From: Geothrix limicola
GTDB lineage: Bacteria > Acidobacteriota > Holophagae > Holophagales > Holophagaceae
NCBI RefSeq assembly: GCF_030268085.1
Contig: NZ_BSDE01000001.1
Coordinates: forward strand, 248,001-312,000
Length of the DNA: 64,000 nt
Direction of reading: 5' to 3'
Part shown: piece after piece, positions 15,811 through 23,629 of the stretch
How positions within the stretch are numbered: the first letter of the stretch is position 1
How the letters are laid out: each line of letters opens with the position of its first letter
The notes under the pieces: generated by a model
Databases searched by the model: none
Seen by the model: the letters and a program-made list of their open reading frames with translations, nothing else
Told to the model about the DNA's origin: nothing
Program-made: the position numbers and the translations under genes

Positions 15811-16578
15811 ATGCCTCTCCCTCGCGTCTCGGGCCTGGATGCCCTCCTGAGCCGGCTCGACAGCCTCGGGTTCGTGGAGGAACTCTTCGATCACGTCCGC
15901 GACGCGGTCTTCACCGTGAAGGATCCCGAGGGACGCTACCTGGCCATGAGCCGGAGCGGCGTTGAGCGTTGCGGCCTGCCCTCCAAGGAGGCGGCCCTCG
16001 GCAAATCGGCCTTCGACCTCTGGCCCGCGGACATGGCCCGGCGCTACGCCGAGCAAGATGCCCGATTGTTCCGCACAGGCCGGCCCATCGTGGACGCGCT
16101 GGATCTGACCCTCTATCCGGATCTGCGGCCGGGCTGGTGCCTGACTCAAAAGGTGCCCCTGAAGGACACAGGTGGGCGCGTGGTGGCCCTGGCCTGCCTC
16201 AGCACGGACCTGCCCGAGCCCAGCCGCGCGGGCTTCATCGACGCGCCCTTCGCCGCCGCCGTGGATCACATCCACGGGCACTTCGCCGAGGGGCTGCGCC
16301 TCGAAGAACTGGCCGCCCTGGCCGGGTTGTCCCTGGGCCAGTTCGAGCGGCGCATGCGGAAGCTCTTCCACCTGAGCCCCGGCCAGTACGTGATGAAGGT
16401 GCGCATCCAGGCCGCGGCCCAGGCCCTGGCGGACTCCGATCATCCCATCGCCGCCATCGCCGATGAGGTGGGCTTCTGCGATCAGGCCGCCCTGAGCCGC
16501 CATTTCAAACAGGTCGTGGGCCTGAGTCCGGCCGCCTACCGGAAGTGGGCTTGGGAACGGACCGAGAAGCCGTCCTAG
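15811..16578 (+). CDS. PAS-AraC transcription regulator of the hydroxyproline operon
   Basis: A 255-residue regulator. Residues about 20-125 look like a PAS ligand domain (DAVFTVKDPEGRYLAMS, DLWPADMARRYAEQD, CLTQKVPLKD). Residues about 150-248 are an AraC-type double helix-turn-helix (LEELAALAGLSLGQFERRMRKLF, and IAAIADEVGFCDQAALSRHFKQVVGLSPAAYR). PAS-AraC proteins occur beside amino-acid and hydroxyproline genes. The gene is divergent from the operon with the inverted repeat between them. No Shine-Dalgarno is evident before the ATG, and a TAGACT-like box only 7 bases upstream suggests a very short leader. The PAS ligand is unknown; a hydroxyproline isomer is a reasonable guess. Confidence 0.88.
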   Translation: MPLPRVSGLDALLSRLDSLGFVEELFDHVRDAVFTVKDPEGRYLAMSRSGVERCGLPSKEAALGKSAFDLWPADMARRYAEQDARLFRTGRPIVDALDLTLYPDLRPGWCLTQKVPLKDTGGRVVALACLSTDLPEPSRAGFIDAPFAAAVDHIHGHFAEGLRLEELAALAGLSLGQFERRMRKLFHLSPGQYVMKVRIQAAAQALADSDHPIAAIADEVGFCDQAALSRHFKQVVGLSPAAYRKWAWERTEKPS

Positions 16579-16907
16579 CCGGCGTCGCCACAGGCTCCAG
16601 GCCGGATGCGGGGGCAATCCCTGGCGCTTCGGCCGGGTTCAGCCGAAGGGCAGATTAAAAATATCGATGACACAATATTTTTCTTGACCCCTTTTAAGTG
16701 TGTCCATATGCTACAGAAAATTCTTTGACAATTGAATTCTTTTGTTTGCTCAAAAATATATTCCCAGCCCCGTTCCGATCTTCAAGTCTTCAGGGTTCGG
16801 CTGTCGGTCTCTTCGGCCGGAGCGCCTCCAGGAAGGGGGCCGCAGATCGCGTTCCTTTGTCTCGATGAACCCGCCGGGAGCCTTCCCGGTCTTCGACAGG
16901 AGAAGCA
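16579..16907. other. A/T-rich promoter and leader region
   Basis: A 329-base gap between the AraC-type gene and the secreted DUF3472-like gene. Its centre (about 16655-16765) is strikingly A/T-rich against the GC-rich genes. It holds the promoter candidate at 16684-16712, a second TTGACA at 16725-16730 without a well-spaced -10, and an approximately 195-base leader. A short hairpin (CCGGGA, loop GCCT, TCCCGG; 16874-16889) lies just before the AGGAG ribosome site and might modulate translation. No known riboswitch consensus was recognised. Confidence 0.55.
16684..16712 (+). promoter_or_regulatory. Sigma-70-like promoter candidate
   Basis: TTGACC (16684-16689) and TATGCT (16707-16712) are separated by 17 bases inside the A/T-rich block upstream of the secreted protein gene. 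The boxes and spacing fit a housekeeping promoter. The resulting leader would be about 190 bases. Confidence 0.5.
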
Positions 16908-19169
16908 ATGGCTTTTGAACCGAGGTTTCCACGCGCGCTGAACCACTGGAGGACCCTCGCCATCGTGGCGGGCCTGTGCGTTTCGGCCAGCCAGGCCGGC
17001 GCCCAGGATCTCGCCTACAACGGCGGGAAGGGCTCTGCGCTCATCTTCGAGAACCAGATCAATGTCAGTGCCGCGGTGCCCGGCACCTACTACGGCATGA
17101 TCGGCAACGCCTGGGGCTATGGCGGCATCCAGATGAACGACAGTGTCACGGCCCGGACCGGTATCTTCTCGATCTGGGACACGACCGAGATGACGACGGA
17201 GTATGCCTACAACGCCACGCTGGACATCAAGAAGCACGGGCGCTTCGGCGGGGAGGGCACGGGGGCCCAGTTCCTCTTCCACTACGACTGGCAGTACGGC
17301 ACGGACTACCGCTGCGCCTACCGCGTGTTCCCCGAGCCGGATGGGATCCACCTCCGCTTCAATGCCTTCTTCTACGATGCGAGCCTGGGCACCTGGGTCT
17401 ATGTCGTGACGTACCGCGCCAACACGGGAGGGACGGCGCTGCAGACGGATCGGTTCTACTCCTTCGCCGAGAACTACGCCAACACCTGGGGCAATCGGAC
17501 GGCGACGATGAGCAACGCCTGGATGTATTCAGCGGGTGGGGGATGGACGGACCTCACCGGGGGATGGATCTTCAACATCCCCCCGGGCGATCAACCCTCG
17601 CAAAGCAATCGGCCCGACTTCGGTCAGATCCTGACCAGCTCCCAGGGTTTCCGGTTCCATTCCGATACCGACCCCGCCACCAGGACCCAGGCGGAATGGG
17701 AGGCCGTGAGCTACGCGCCGTCGGCGGCGGAAGCGCCCATCGTGATCCCCTACTTCCTCGGCTGCGGCAACGCGAACGCCCAGGGCAATTGGGAGCCCGA
17801 CGGCTATTGGAAGGATGTGGCCGGGGATTCGCAGATGCGCAGCAACCCCGCGCCCGTGGACGCCTCGGATGTCCGGAACCCGGCGCCCCAGGCGGTCTAC
17901 CAGAACCTTCGGAAGGGGAGCCACTTCCAGTACAACCTCATTGGATTCCTGCCGAACGCGGAGTATCACGTCAGGCTCCACTTCGTGGAGGACTCCGCCA
18001 CGGCCCGCGGCCAGAGGCTGCAGGACGTCTTCATCAACGGAGGAGAAGTCCTCGGCCGCTTCGATATCTTCAAGCATGCCGGCGCAGCGCATAAGGCGAT
18101 CACCCGAAGCTTCACCGCCAAGGCCGACGCGTCGGGCCAGATCCTGGTCGAGTTCAAGGCTTCGGCCGGAAGCCTGTTGCCCGAGGCCGTGGTCAGCGCC
18201 ATCACGGCCACCGAGGGCCGGCCGGCCTTCAGGCTGGAGCCCCGTTCATCCTCCATCGAGGTGATGCGGGGCTTCGGCACCCAGACGAAGGAAACGGTCC
18301 TGAGCCTGAACGGCTTCAGCTCGCCGACCCACCTGGCCATCTCGGGCCTGCCCTGCGGCGTCACGGCGACCTTCTCGCCCAATCCCGTGACCTTCGATTC
18401 GGGGGCTTCCGCCGTGTCTTCCACCCTCACGCTCGCCTCTTCCCCGGAGACGCGCCACGAGGATCGAGCGCATGAGCGCGAGGGCGGGCGGGTCGTCCTG
18501 ACCGCCTCCTCCGAAGGGCGCACGGTCCATGTGCCCCTCCAGGTTTCGGTCGTTGCGCCGAGTCCCACCTTCGTGCAGGCCAACGAGAGCACCTATGTCG
18601 ATGCGGCCACATCCCTCCAGGCGACCTACGCCTCCGCGCAGGTGGCGGGCGATCTGAACGTCCTGGCGGTCCAGTGGCAGGACACCTCGGCCCACGTGAC
18701 CTCGGTGACCGATTCCAGCGGCAACGCCTACACCCTGGCGGTGGGGCCCACTCAGAACCCGGACCAGCCGGGCACCCAGGCCATCTACTATGCGAGCAAC
18801 ATCCGGTCGGCCGAGGCCGGGGCGAACACGGTGACGGTCACCTTCGACAGTCCCGCCGCCTACCCGGACGTGATCATCGCGGACTATGTCGGTGTCCGCT
18901 CCCTGGGCACCACCGCCGCGGCCATCGGCAGCACCGTCACCCTGGACAGCGGCGCCGTCACGACGGATTCGCCCAACGAACTCCTCTTCAGCGCCACCAA
19001 CGTGCCCTGGTGGACCGATGCCCCCGGCACCGGGTACACCCAGCGTTTCCAGTCGGACTGGGGCAACATCATCCAGGATCGCGTGGCCACGACGCCCGGA
19101 ACCTACAACGCCACCGCCACCCAGAATGGCGGCGCGCCCTGGATCATCCAGCTGGTGACGTTCAAGTAG
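16908..19169 (+). CDS. Secreted multidomain protein, DUF3472- and malectin-like
   Basis: A 753-residue secreted protein with a signal peptide (about residues 1-32, ending SQAGAQ). Residues about 33-270 resemble the DUF3472 domain (WDTTEMTTEYAYNATLDIKKHGRFGGEG; aromatic-rich). Residues about 280-425 resemble a malectin-like carbohydrate-binding domain (GCGNAN, QAVYQNLRKGSHFQYNL, YHVRLHFVED, FDIFKHAGAAHKAI). Residues about 430-545 look like an immunoglobulin-like domain, and the rest is a second beta-rich module ending QLVTFK. This suggests extracellular binding of glycans or cell-wall material; no catalytic residues are assigned. AGGAG precedes the ATG and a terminator follows. It stands alone between other transcription units. 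Confidence 0.75.
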   Translation: MAFEPRFPRALNHWRTLAIVAGLCVSASQAGAQDLAYNGGKGSALIFENQINVSAAVPGTYYGMIGNAWGYGGIQMNDSVTARTGIFSIWDTTEMTTEYAYNATLDIKKHGRFGGEGTGAQFLFHYDWQYGTDYRCAYRVFPEPDGIHLRFNAFFYDASLGTWVYVVTYRANTGGTALQTDRFYSFAENYANTWGNRTATMSNAWMYSAGGGWTDLTGGWIFNIPPGDQPSQSNRPDFGQILTSSQGFRFHSDTDPATRTQAEWEAVSYAPSAAEAPIVIPYFLGCGNANAQGNWEPDGYWKDVAGDSQMRSNPAPVDASDVRNPAPQAVYQNLRKGSHFQYNLIGFLPNAEYHVRLHFVEDSATARGQRLQDVFINGGEVLGRFDIFKHAGAAHKAITRSFTAKADASGQILVEFKASAGSLLPEAVVSAITATEGRPAFRLEPRSSSIEVMRGFGTQTKETVLSLNGFSSPTHLAISGLPCGVTATFSPNPVTFDSGASAVSSTLTLASSPETRHEDRAHEREGGRVVLTASSEGRTVHVPLQVSVVAPSPTFVQANESTYVDAATSLQATYASAQVAGDLNVLAVQWQDTSAHVTSVTDSSGNAYTLAVGPTQNPDQPGTQAIYYASNIRSAEAGANTVTVTFDSPAAYPDVIIADYVGVRSLGTTAAAIGSTVTLDSGAVTTDSPNELLFSATNVPWWTDAPGTGYTQRFQSDWGNIIQDRVATTPGTYNATATQNGGAPWIIQLVTFK

Positions 19170-19189
19170 CCGAGCCAGCCCAGGCGAAG

Positions 19190-19224
19190 CGGGCCCTCGA
19201 CCTTCGGGACGGGGGCCCGTTTTC
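19190..19224 (+). terminator. Rho-independent terminator
   Basis: CGGGCCC (19190-19196) pairs with GGGCCCG (19213-19219) and is followed by TTTTC. It lies 20 bases after the stop of the secreted protein gene. Confidence 0.75.
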
Positions 19225-19317
19225 GTTCGAAAGGTCCACGGTGTTCCAGTCGGCTCCGGTTTCTGAAGCAACCCTTCAACGCCAGCCGAGCTCCCAGGGT
19301 CGATGAGAGGGGGACCT

Positions 19318-19617
19318 ATGACGAGATTCGATGAGAAGGATGTGCCACCGGTCCGGGCGGTACGGCGAGTCCGGGCTCTGCGCCCGGTACGGATTCCCCG
19401 GCGGGTCTGGCGGCCACTGCGCCGGCGCCTGGTCCCGGCCGGGTTGGCCGCCCAGCGCCGCGAACAGAGGCAGGAAACCCTGGATGGGCGCAGGGTCCCC
19501 CCTCCGGTTCGTCCGCCCGAATGCGAGCCGCCGGAAACCTACGGCGAACACGGCGACCTTCACCATGCCGGATCCACCGAACAGCCCTTGATCCACAGGC
19601 TCGACCTGGAAGGCTGA
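19318..19617 (+). CDS. Small Arg/Pro-rich hypothetical protein
   Basis: A possible 99-residue protein starting MTRFDEKDVPPVR, with AGGGGG placed 5 bases before the ATG. The first half repeats Val-Arg-Pro-type units (PPVRAVRRVRALRPVRIPRRV); the second half is more mixed. Third-position G/C is high, as in neighbouring genes. No family is recognised and no promoter stands out. Low-complexity basic frames can arise by chance in GC-rich DNA, so this is a tentative call. An overlapping minus-strand frame has no ribosome site and runs into the terminator-side flank of the tRNA. Confidence 0.4.
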   Translation: MTRFDEKDVPPVRAVRRVRALRPVRIPRRVWRPLRRRLVPAGLAAQRREQRQETLDGRRVPPPVRPPECEPPETYGEHGDLHHAGSTEQPLIHRLDLEG

Positions 19618-19730
19618 GATCCCGGATTCGTGACGAAGGACTGGGGACTTCCCTCCGGGACCGCCAAGCTGCGGCGTTTCCTCGAGCCTTTCTGTGATGT
19701 CGAATTCCCCCACCCTTCCCACTTACGAAA

Positions 19731-19752
19731 GAAGCCGCCTTGCGGCGGCTTC
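19731..19752 (-). terminator. Terminator of the tRNA-Ser transcript
   Basis: GAAGCCGCC (19731-19739) and GGCGGCTTC (19744-19752) form a perfect 9-bp stem with a 4-base loop. On the minus strand it is followed by TTTCG, just past the 3' end of the tRNA. Confidence 0.75.
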
Positions 19753-19756
19753 GATC

Positions 19757-19847
19757 TGGCGGAGAGTGGGGGATTCGAACCCCCGGTAAGCTTTTGACCT
19801 ACACACACTTTCCAGGCGTGCTCCTTAAACCACTCGGACAACTCTCC
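19757..19847 (-). tRNA. tRNA-Ser (anticodon GGA)
   Basis: On the minus strand the acceptor arms GGAGAGT and ACTCTCC pair over 7 bp, followed by discriminator G and an encoded CCA. The anticodon arm CACGC-CTGGAAA-GTGTG shows GGA, reading UCC/UCU serine codons. A long variable arm typical of class II tRNAs precedes the T arm GGGGG-TTCGAAT-CCCCC. Length is 91 bases with CCA. A terminator hairpin follows directly. It lies 75 bases beyond the stop of pepD on the upstream side. Confidence 0.97.
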
Positions 19848-19922
19848 ATGGCTCCGCGAAACCGCGGAAACAACAAGGCTACCACGGCCCCTGGCCTGCG
19901 CCAAGGGCCGGTATGAGGGGGG

Positions 19923-21371
19923 CTACACGGCCTCGAGGACGGCCACCAGCAGCTTCCAGAAATTGGCGGCGGAGGGCACGCTGACGTGCTCGTCGGGGGT
20001 GTGGACATCCCACATGTTGGGACCGAAGGAGACCATCTCCATGCTGGTGTACTTCTCGCCGATGAGACCGCACTCCAGGCCGGCGTGGATGGCCATGATC
20101 TCCAGCGGCTTGCCGAAGAGCTTCTGGTTGGTGTCGTTGACGATCTGGACGAGGGAGGCCTTGGGCTCGGGCTTCCAGCCGGGGTAGCCGCCGGTGACGT
20201 AGGACTCGAAGCCGCCCAGGGCGCAGGTGGCCGCGATGCGCTCGGAGAGGGCGGTGCGCGAGGCGTTGATGGAGCTGCGGGTGAGCAGGTTCACTTCCAC
20301 TTCGTCTTCGCGGGTGTCGATCACACCCATGTTCGTGGAGGTCTGCACCAGGCCCGGGATGTCGGGGCTCATGGCCTCGACGCCGTGGGGCAGGGCGAGC
20401 AGCAGGCGCATCAGGGCCGTGGCGTCGGCCTCGGACATGACCTGGTTGGCTTCGCTCGTCTCAAGGGCGAAGTGCAGGCCCGGATCGTGGGCGCCGAGGG
20501 CGGCGCGCCAGTGGGCCTCATGGGTGGCCAGGGCCTCGCGGAAGGCGGCTTCCTTGGCGGGGTCCAGCAGGAGGGTGGCCGAGGCTTCGCGGGGGATGGC
20601 GTTGCGCTTGTTGCCACCCTTGATGCCCGCCAGGCCGAAGCCGAAGGCCGGGTTCAGGGCGCCGAGCACCTGGGCCAGGATGCGGATGGCGTTTCCGCGG
20701 TGGCCGTTGATATCGATGCCGGAGTGGCCGCCCTTGAGGCCGAACACCTTCAGGCGGAAGGCGCGGCTGCCCGCAGGGGCCGCGACGCGGGTGAGCTTGC
20801 GGGTGGCGATGGTGTCCTCGCCGCCGGCGCAGCCGATGGTGAGGAAGCCCTCCTCCTCGCTGTCGAGGTTGAGCAGGAATTTGGCCTGGAGGCGGCCGGG
20901 CTGCAGGCCGTTGGCGCCGGTGAGGCCCGTCTCCTCGTCGATGGTGATCAGCACTTCGATGGGGCCGTGGGCGATCTCCTCGCTGGAGAGCACTGCCATG
21001 GCGGCGGCGACGCCGATGCCGTTGTCGGCGCCGAGGGTCGTGCCCTTGGCGCGGAGGAGGTCGCCATCGCGCCAGACCTGGATGGGATCGCGGGTGAAGT
21101 CGTGGTCGGTGCCTTCGTTCTTCTCGCAGACCATGTCCACATGGGCCTGGAGGCAGACGGTGGGGTGGCCTTCCTTGCCGGGCGTGGCCTTCTTCCGGAT
21201 GATCACGTTGCCGACGGCATCGCGCTCGACCTCGCAACCCAGGGCCTTGGCCTGGTCGGCCACCCAGTCCGCGGCGGCGGCCTCGTTCTTCGAACCGCGG
21301 GGGATCTTCGAGAGCTCGAGGAAGTAGGACCAGAAGGTCTTCGGTTCGAGGGTTTCGAGCAAGGCGTTCAC
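19923..21371 (-). CDS. pepD: Aminoacyl-histidine dipeptidase (M20 family, PepD)
   Basis: A 482-residue cytosolic di-zinc peptidase of the M20C type, close to the usual length of about 485. Zinc and catalytic residues are visible in LQAHVDMVCE (His, Asp), LGADNGIGVA (Asp), TIDEETGLTGA (two Glu) and NLDSEEEG (Asp), with a HAGLECG block near the C-terminus. It hydrolyses Xaa-His and other dipeptides. The start is placed at GTG 21371, with GGGAGG 5 bases before it; a longer frame to 21419 adds 16 residues without support. It is monocistronic, divergent from the chemosensory operon, and would process dipeptides brought in by a transporter such as the POT protein at 53938-55212. Confidence 0.92.
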   Translation of the reverse strand: MNALLETLEPKTFWSYFLELSKIPRGSKNEAAAADWVADQAKALGCEVERDAVGNVIIRKKATPGKEGHPTVCLQAHVDMVCEKNEGTDHDFTRDPIQVWRDGDLLRAKGTTLGADNGIGVAAAMAVLSSEEIAHGPIEVLITIDEETGLTGANGLQPGRLQAKFLLNLDSEEEGFLTIGCAGGEDTIATRKLTRVAAPAGSRAFRLKVFGLKGGHSGIDINGHRGNAIRILAQVLGALNPAFGFGLAGIKGGNKRNAIPREASATLLLDPAKEAAFREALATHEAHWRAALGAHDPGLHFALETSEANQVMSEADATALMRLLLALPHGVEAMSPDIPGLVQTSTNMGVIDTREDEVEVNLLTRSSINASRTALSERIAATCALGGFESYVTGGYPGWKPEPKASLVQIVNDTNQKLFGKPLEIMAIHAGLECGLIGEKYTSMEMVSFGPNMWDVHTPDEHVSVPSAANFWKLLVAVLEAV

Positions 21372-21750
21372 AGGGCCTCCCAAAAGGTCGTCGTCAGCCC
21401 GCGCGGGGATCGGGGCCACGGTTCAGGGTACCGGGGGCCTCTCCGGGCAGGCGTGACGTGCATCACGATGACTGTGCATGATAAGGGGAAACCCGCCTCA
21501 AATCGAAGTTTCTGCCTCTGAACGGTCTATTGGGGCGGGAAATGGAGCTGATTTATCCAACCCCCGGCGACGACCGGGCCGCCCTGACAGGACTTCGGCC
21601 TGAAGCTCTGGCGCTGCTGGGCCCGGTCGGAGTCCTTTGGGGCGGACCTGGTTCGGGGGGGGCTGGCCGGGCCGGGACCCGATCCATCAAAAATCATTCT
21701 TGTTCCGGACTTGGACGAAAGAGGGAGGCACATCATCCCAAGAGGGCTCC
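21372..21750. other. Intergenic region between pepD and the chemosensory operon
   Basis: This 379-base gap carries the divergent promoters of pepD and the che operon. A possible flagellar-type box (CGAAGTTT at about 21504) is too weak to claim. A frame open from ATG 21637 enters the first che-operon gene, but its first 38 codons have poor codon use and no ribosome site, so they are treated as leader. Confidence 0.45.
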
Positions 21751-22893
21751 TTGTCTGGCCAATGGAAGTCCAACCACTTGTGGACCCCCCTCGGAGGGCT
21801 CCTCCTCGCCATCTTGTTCTTCGGCCCCGTGCTGGCCGCGAAAGGCGGCGCGGCCGGCTGGGTATGGGGCCTGCTCTGCGCAGCGGCGGGGGCCTGGGTC
21901 CTCGGCCGGACCGGAGCGGACGACCGTTCTGGGGCCGGCGAGGTTCTGGCCCAGCCCACCCCCTTGGCCCATCACTCCACCTCGCCGGCCACGGAAGATC
22001 CCCTTTCCTTCGCCGTGGTTCCGGTCTGGCGCCGCCAGACCCAGTCCGTGCACGATCAGACCGAAGAGGCCGTGACCGACCTGACCACCCGCTTTTCCGG
22101 GATGCAGCGGCTGCTGCTGGAAAGCGCCGGTGGTGTGGCCCTGAAGGGCGAGAACAGCCTGTCGACCGTCATCACGGGCAACCAGACCCGCCTCCAGGTC
22201 ATCGTCGACTCCCTGCATACGACCCTGGCCGAACAGGTCGAACTGATCTCCAAGGTGGGCGAACTGGCGGGGTTCACCGAGGAACTCCAGCAGATGTCCG
22301 TGGAAGTCACGGCCATCGCGGATCAGACCAACCTGCTGGCCCTGAACGCGGCCATCGAGGCCGCCCATGCCCGTGAGCACGGCAAGGGCTTTGCCGTGGT
22401 GGCCGAGGAGGTCCGCAAGCTGTCGGAACGCTCCGGCCGGGCGGGACAGCTGATCACCGAAAAGATCCAGTGGATGGACCAGTCCCTCCGCAAGACGCTG
22501 GAGGCGGTCGAGGCCTTCGAGGCGCGGCAGTCCTCGCTCATCCAGGATGCGGAGGCGACCATCCTGGGCGTGGTGTCCGATTTCAGCTCGGCCTCCGGTG
22601 AACTGGAATCCGCGGCCTCTCGTCTCGAATCCGTGAACGCCAACGTCAATACCGAGATCCAGGAGACACTCTTCCAACTGCAGTTTCAGGACCGGGTCTG
22701 CCAGATCCTCCGCAACATCATCCGGGACATGCAGAAGTTCGAGGCCCGGGACAGCGTGGTGATGGGCAAGGCGGAGATCGACGTCTGGCTCCGGAACCTG
22801 GAGACGACCTACACCACGGCGGAGGAGAAGCACCTCCACCGGGGAACCTCGGCGGCCAAGGCCGACGAGGATTCGGACATCACCTTCTTTTGA
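21751..22893 (+). CDS. MCP-like membrane signalling protein with CheZ-like helix
   Basis: About 380 residues from a TTG start at 21751 with AAGAGGG before it (an in-frame ATG at 21637 is less likely). Two N-terminal hydrophobic segments (about 11-28 and 33-48) leave no room for a periplasmic sensor. A coiled-coil region contains the MCP signalling tip ([39 protein letters not shown]). Near residue 314 a helix [14 protein letters not shown] matches the Asp-x3-Gln pattern of CheZ phosphatase (QDLTGQ). A flexible linker follows, then an acidic tail ending DSDITFF, reminiscent of the CheY-docking tail of CheZ. It is encoded directly before cheY. It may scaffold the kinase, dephosphorylate CheY, or both; this is inference. 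Confidence 0.8.
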   Translation: MSGQWKSNHLWTPLGGLLLAILFFGPVLAAKGGAAGWVWGLLCAAAGAWVLGRTGADDRSGAGEVLAQPTPLAHHSTSPATEDPLSFAVVPVWRRQTQSVHDQTEEAVTDLTTRFSGMQRLLLESAGGVALKGENSLSTVITGNQTRLQVIVDSLHTTLAEQVELISKVGELAGFTEELQQMSVEVTAIADQTNLLALNAAIEAAHAREHGKGFAVVAEEVRKLSERSGRAGQLITEKIQWMDQSLRKTLEAVEAFEARQSSLIQDAEATILGVVSDFSSASGELESAASRLESVNANVNTEIQETLFQLQFQDRVCQILRNIIRDMQKFEARDSVVMGKAEIDVWLRNLETTYTTAEEKHLHRGTSAAKADEDSDITFF

Positions 22894-22901
22894 GTGAGCC
22901 C

Positions 22902-23270
22902 ATGGCCAAGACGATCCTCATCATCGACGATTCCACCAGCCTGCGGCAGGTGGTGAACATCACGCTGACCAACGCGGGCTACGACGTGATCGAAGCGGTC
23001 GACGGCCGGGACGCGCTCACGAAGCTCGACGGTCGCAAGATCCATCTCATGATCTGCGACGTGAACATGCCGAACATGGACGGCATCAGCTTCCTGAAGG
23101 CGGCCAAGGAGGATGCCCGCTACAAGTTCACGCCGATCATCATGCTCACCACCGAGGCGGGCGAGGACAAGAAGAAGGAGGGCCAGGCCGCCGGCGCCAA
23201 GGCGTGGGTGGTGAAGCCCTTCCGCCCCGAGCAGATGCTGGTCGCTGTTTCCAAGCTGATCCTCCCCTGA
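22902..23270 (+). CDS. cheY: Chemotaxis response regulator CheY
   Basis: A single receiver domain of 122 residues. Acidic pocket residues are at ILIIDDSTS, the phosphate-accepting Asp is Asp53 (MICDVNMPNMDG), Thr is in MLTTEAG and Lys in VVKPFRP, so it should be active. It has no output domain and would act by binding a target or as a phosphate sink for CheA. The ATG at 22902 is preferred over an in-frame TTG at 22890; the gene starts 8 bases after the MCP-like stop. The upstream neighbour may be its phosphatase. Confidence 0.93.
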   Translation: MAKTILIIDDSTSLRQVVNITLTNAGYDVIEAVDGRDALTKLDGRKIHLMICDVNMPNMDGISFLKAAKEDARYKFTPIIMLTTEAGEDKKKEGQAAGAKAWVVKPFRPEQMLVAVSKLILP

Positions 23271-23293
23271 CCGGGGATTCCCACGAGGCCCCT

Positions 23294-23620
23294 ATGCTCA
23301 CCTTCGAGAGCACCCAACAGAAAGGCAAGGTCCTCATCAAACTGGTGGGGGCGCTGACCATCTACACGGCGGTCCAGGCACGCAAGGAATTCTCGGACGC
23401 CCTCGAAGTCCACGCGGCGCCCGAAGTCGATCTCAGCGGGGTGGACGAGATCGATACGGCCGGCGTGCAGGTGCTTCTCTGGATCAAGCAGGAGGCCGCG
23501 CTGCGCGGCCGCAGCATTCCCTTCGCCTTCCACAGCCCCGCCGTGGTGGAGGTGCTCGACCTGCTCAACCTGGCCGGCACCCTGGGCGACCCCATCCTCA
23601 TCGCCCCGCCTCATTCCTGA
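23294..23620 (+). CDS. STAS-domain protein
   Basis: A 108-residue stand-alone STAS domain similar to anti-sigma-factor antagonists and to STAS proteins found in some chemosensory operons. The conserved turn is DEIDTAGVQVLLW, where a Thr occupies the position phosphorylated (as Ser or Thr) in SpoIIAA-like proteins. It could bind nucleotide or partner proteins. It is placed between cheY and cheA, 9 bases before the cheA start, so its amount is tied to the kinase. No cognate anti-sigma kinase is in the window. Its role in the array is unknown. Confidence 0.85.
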   Translation: MLTFESTQQKGKVLIKLVGALTIYTAVQARKEFSDALEVHAAPEVDLSGVDEIDTAGVQVLLWIKQEAALRGRSIPFAFHSPAVVEVLDLLNLAGTLGDPILIAPPHS

Positions 23621-23629
23621 GGATTTCCC

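Noticed and set aside
16740-16907. Possible riboswitch (cyclic-di-GMP or similar) in the long leader of the secreted protein gene
   Set aside because: The conserved core bases of known classes could not be found; only a simple hairpin next to the ribosome site is visible.
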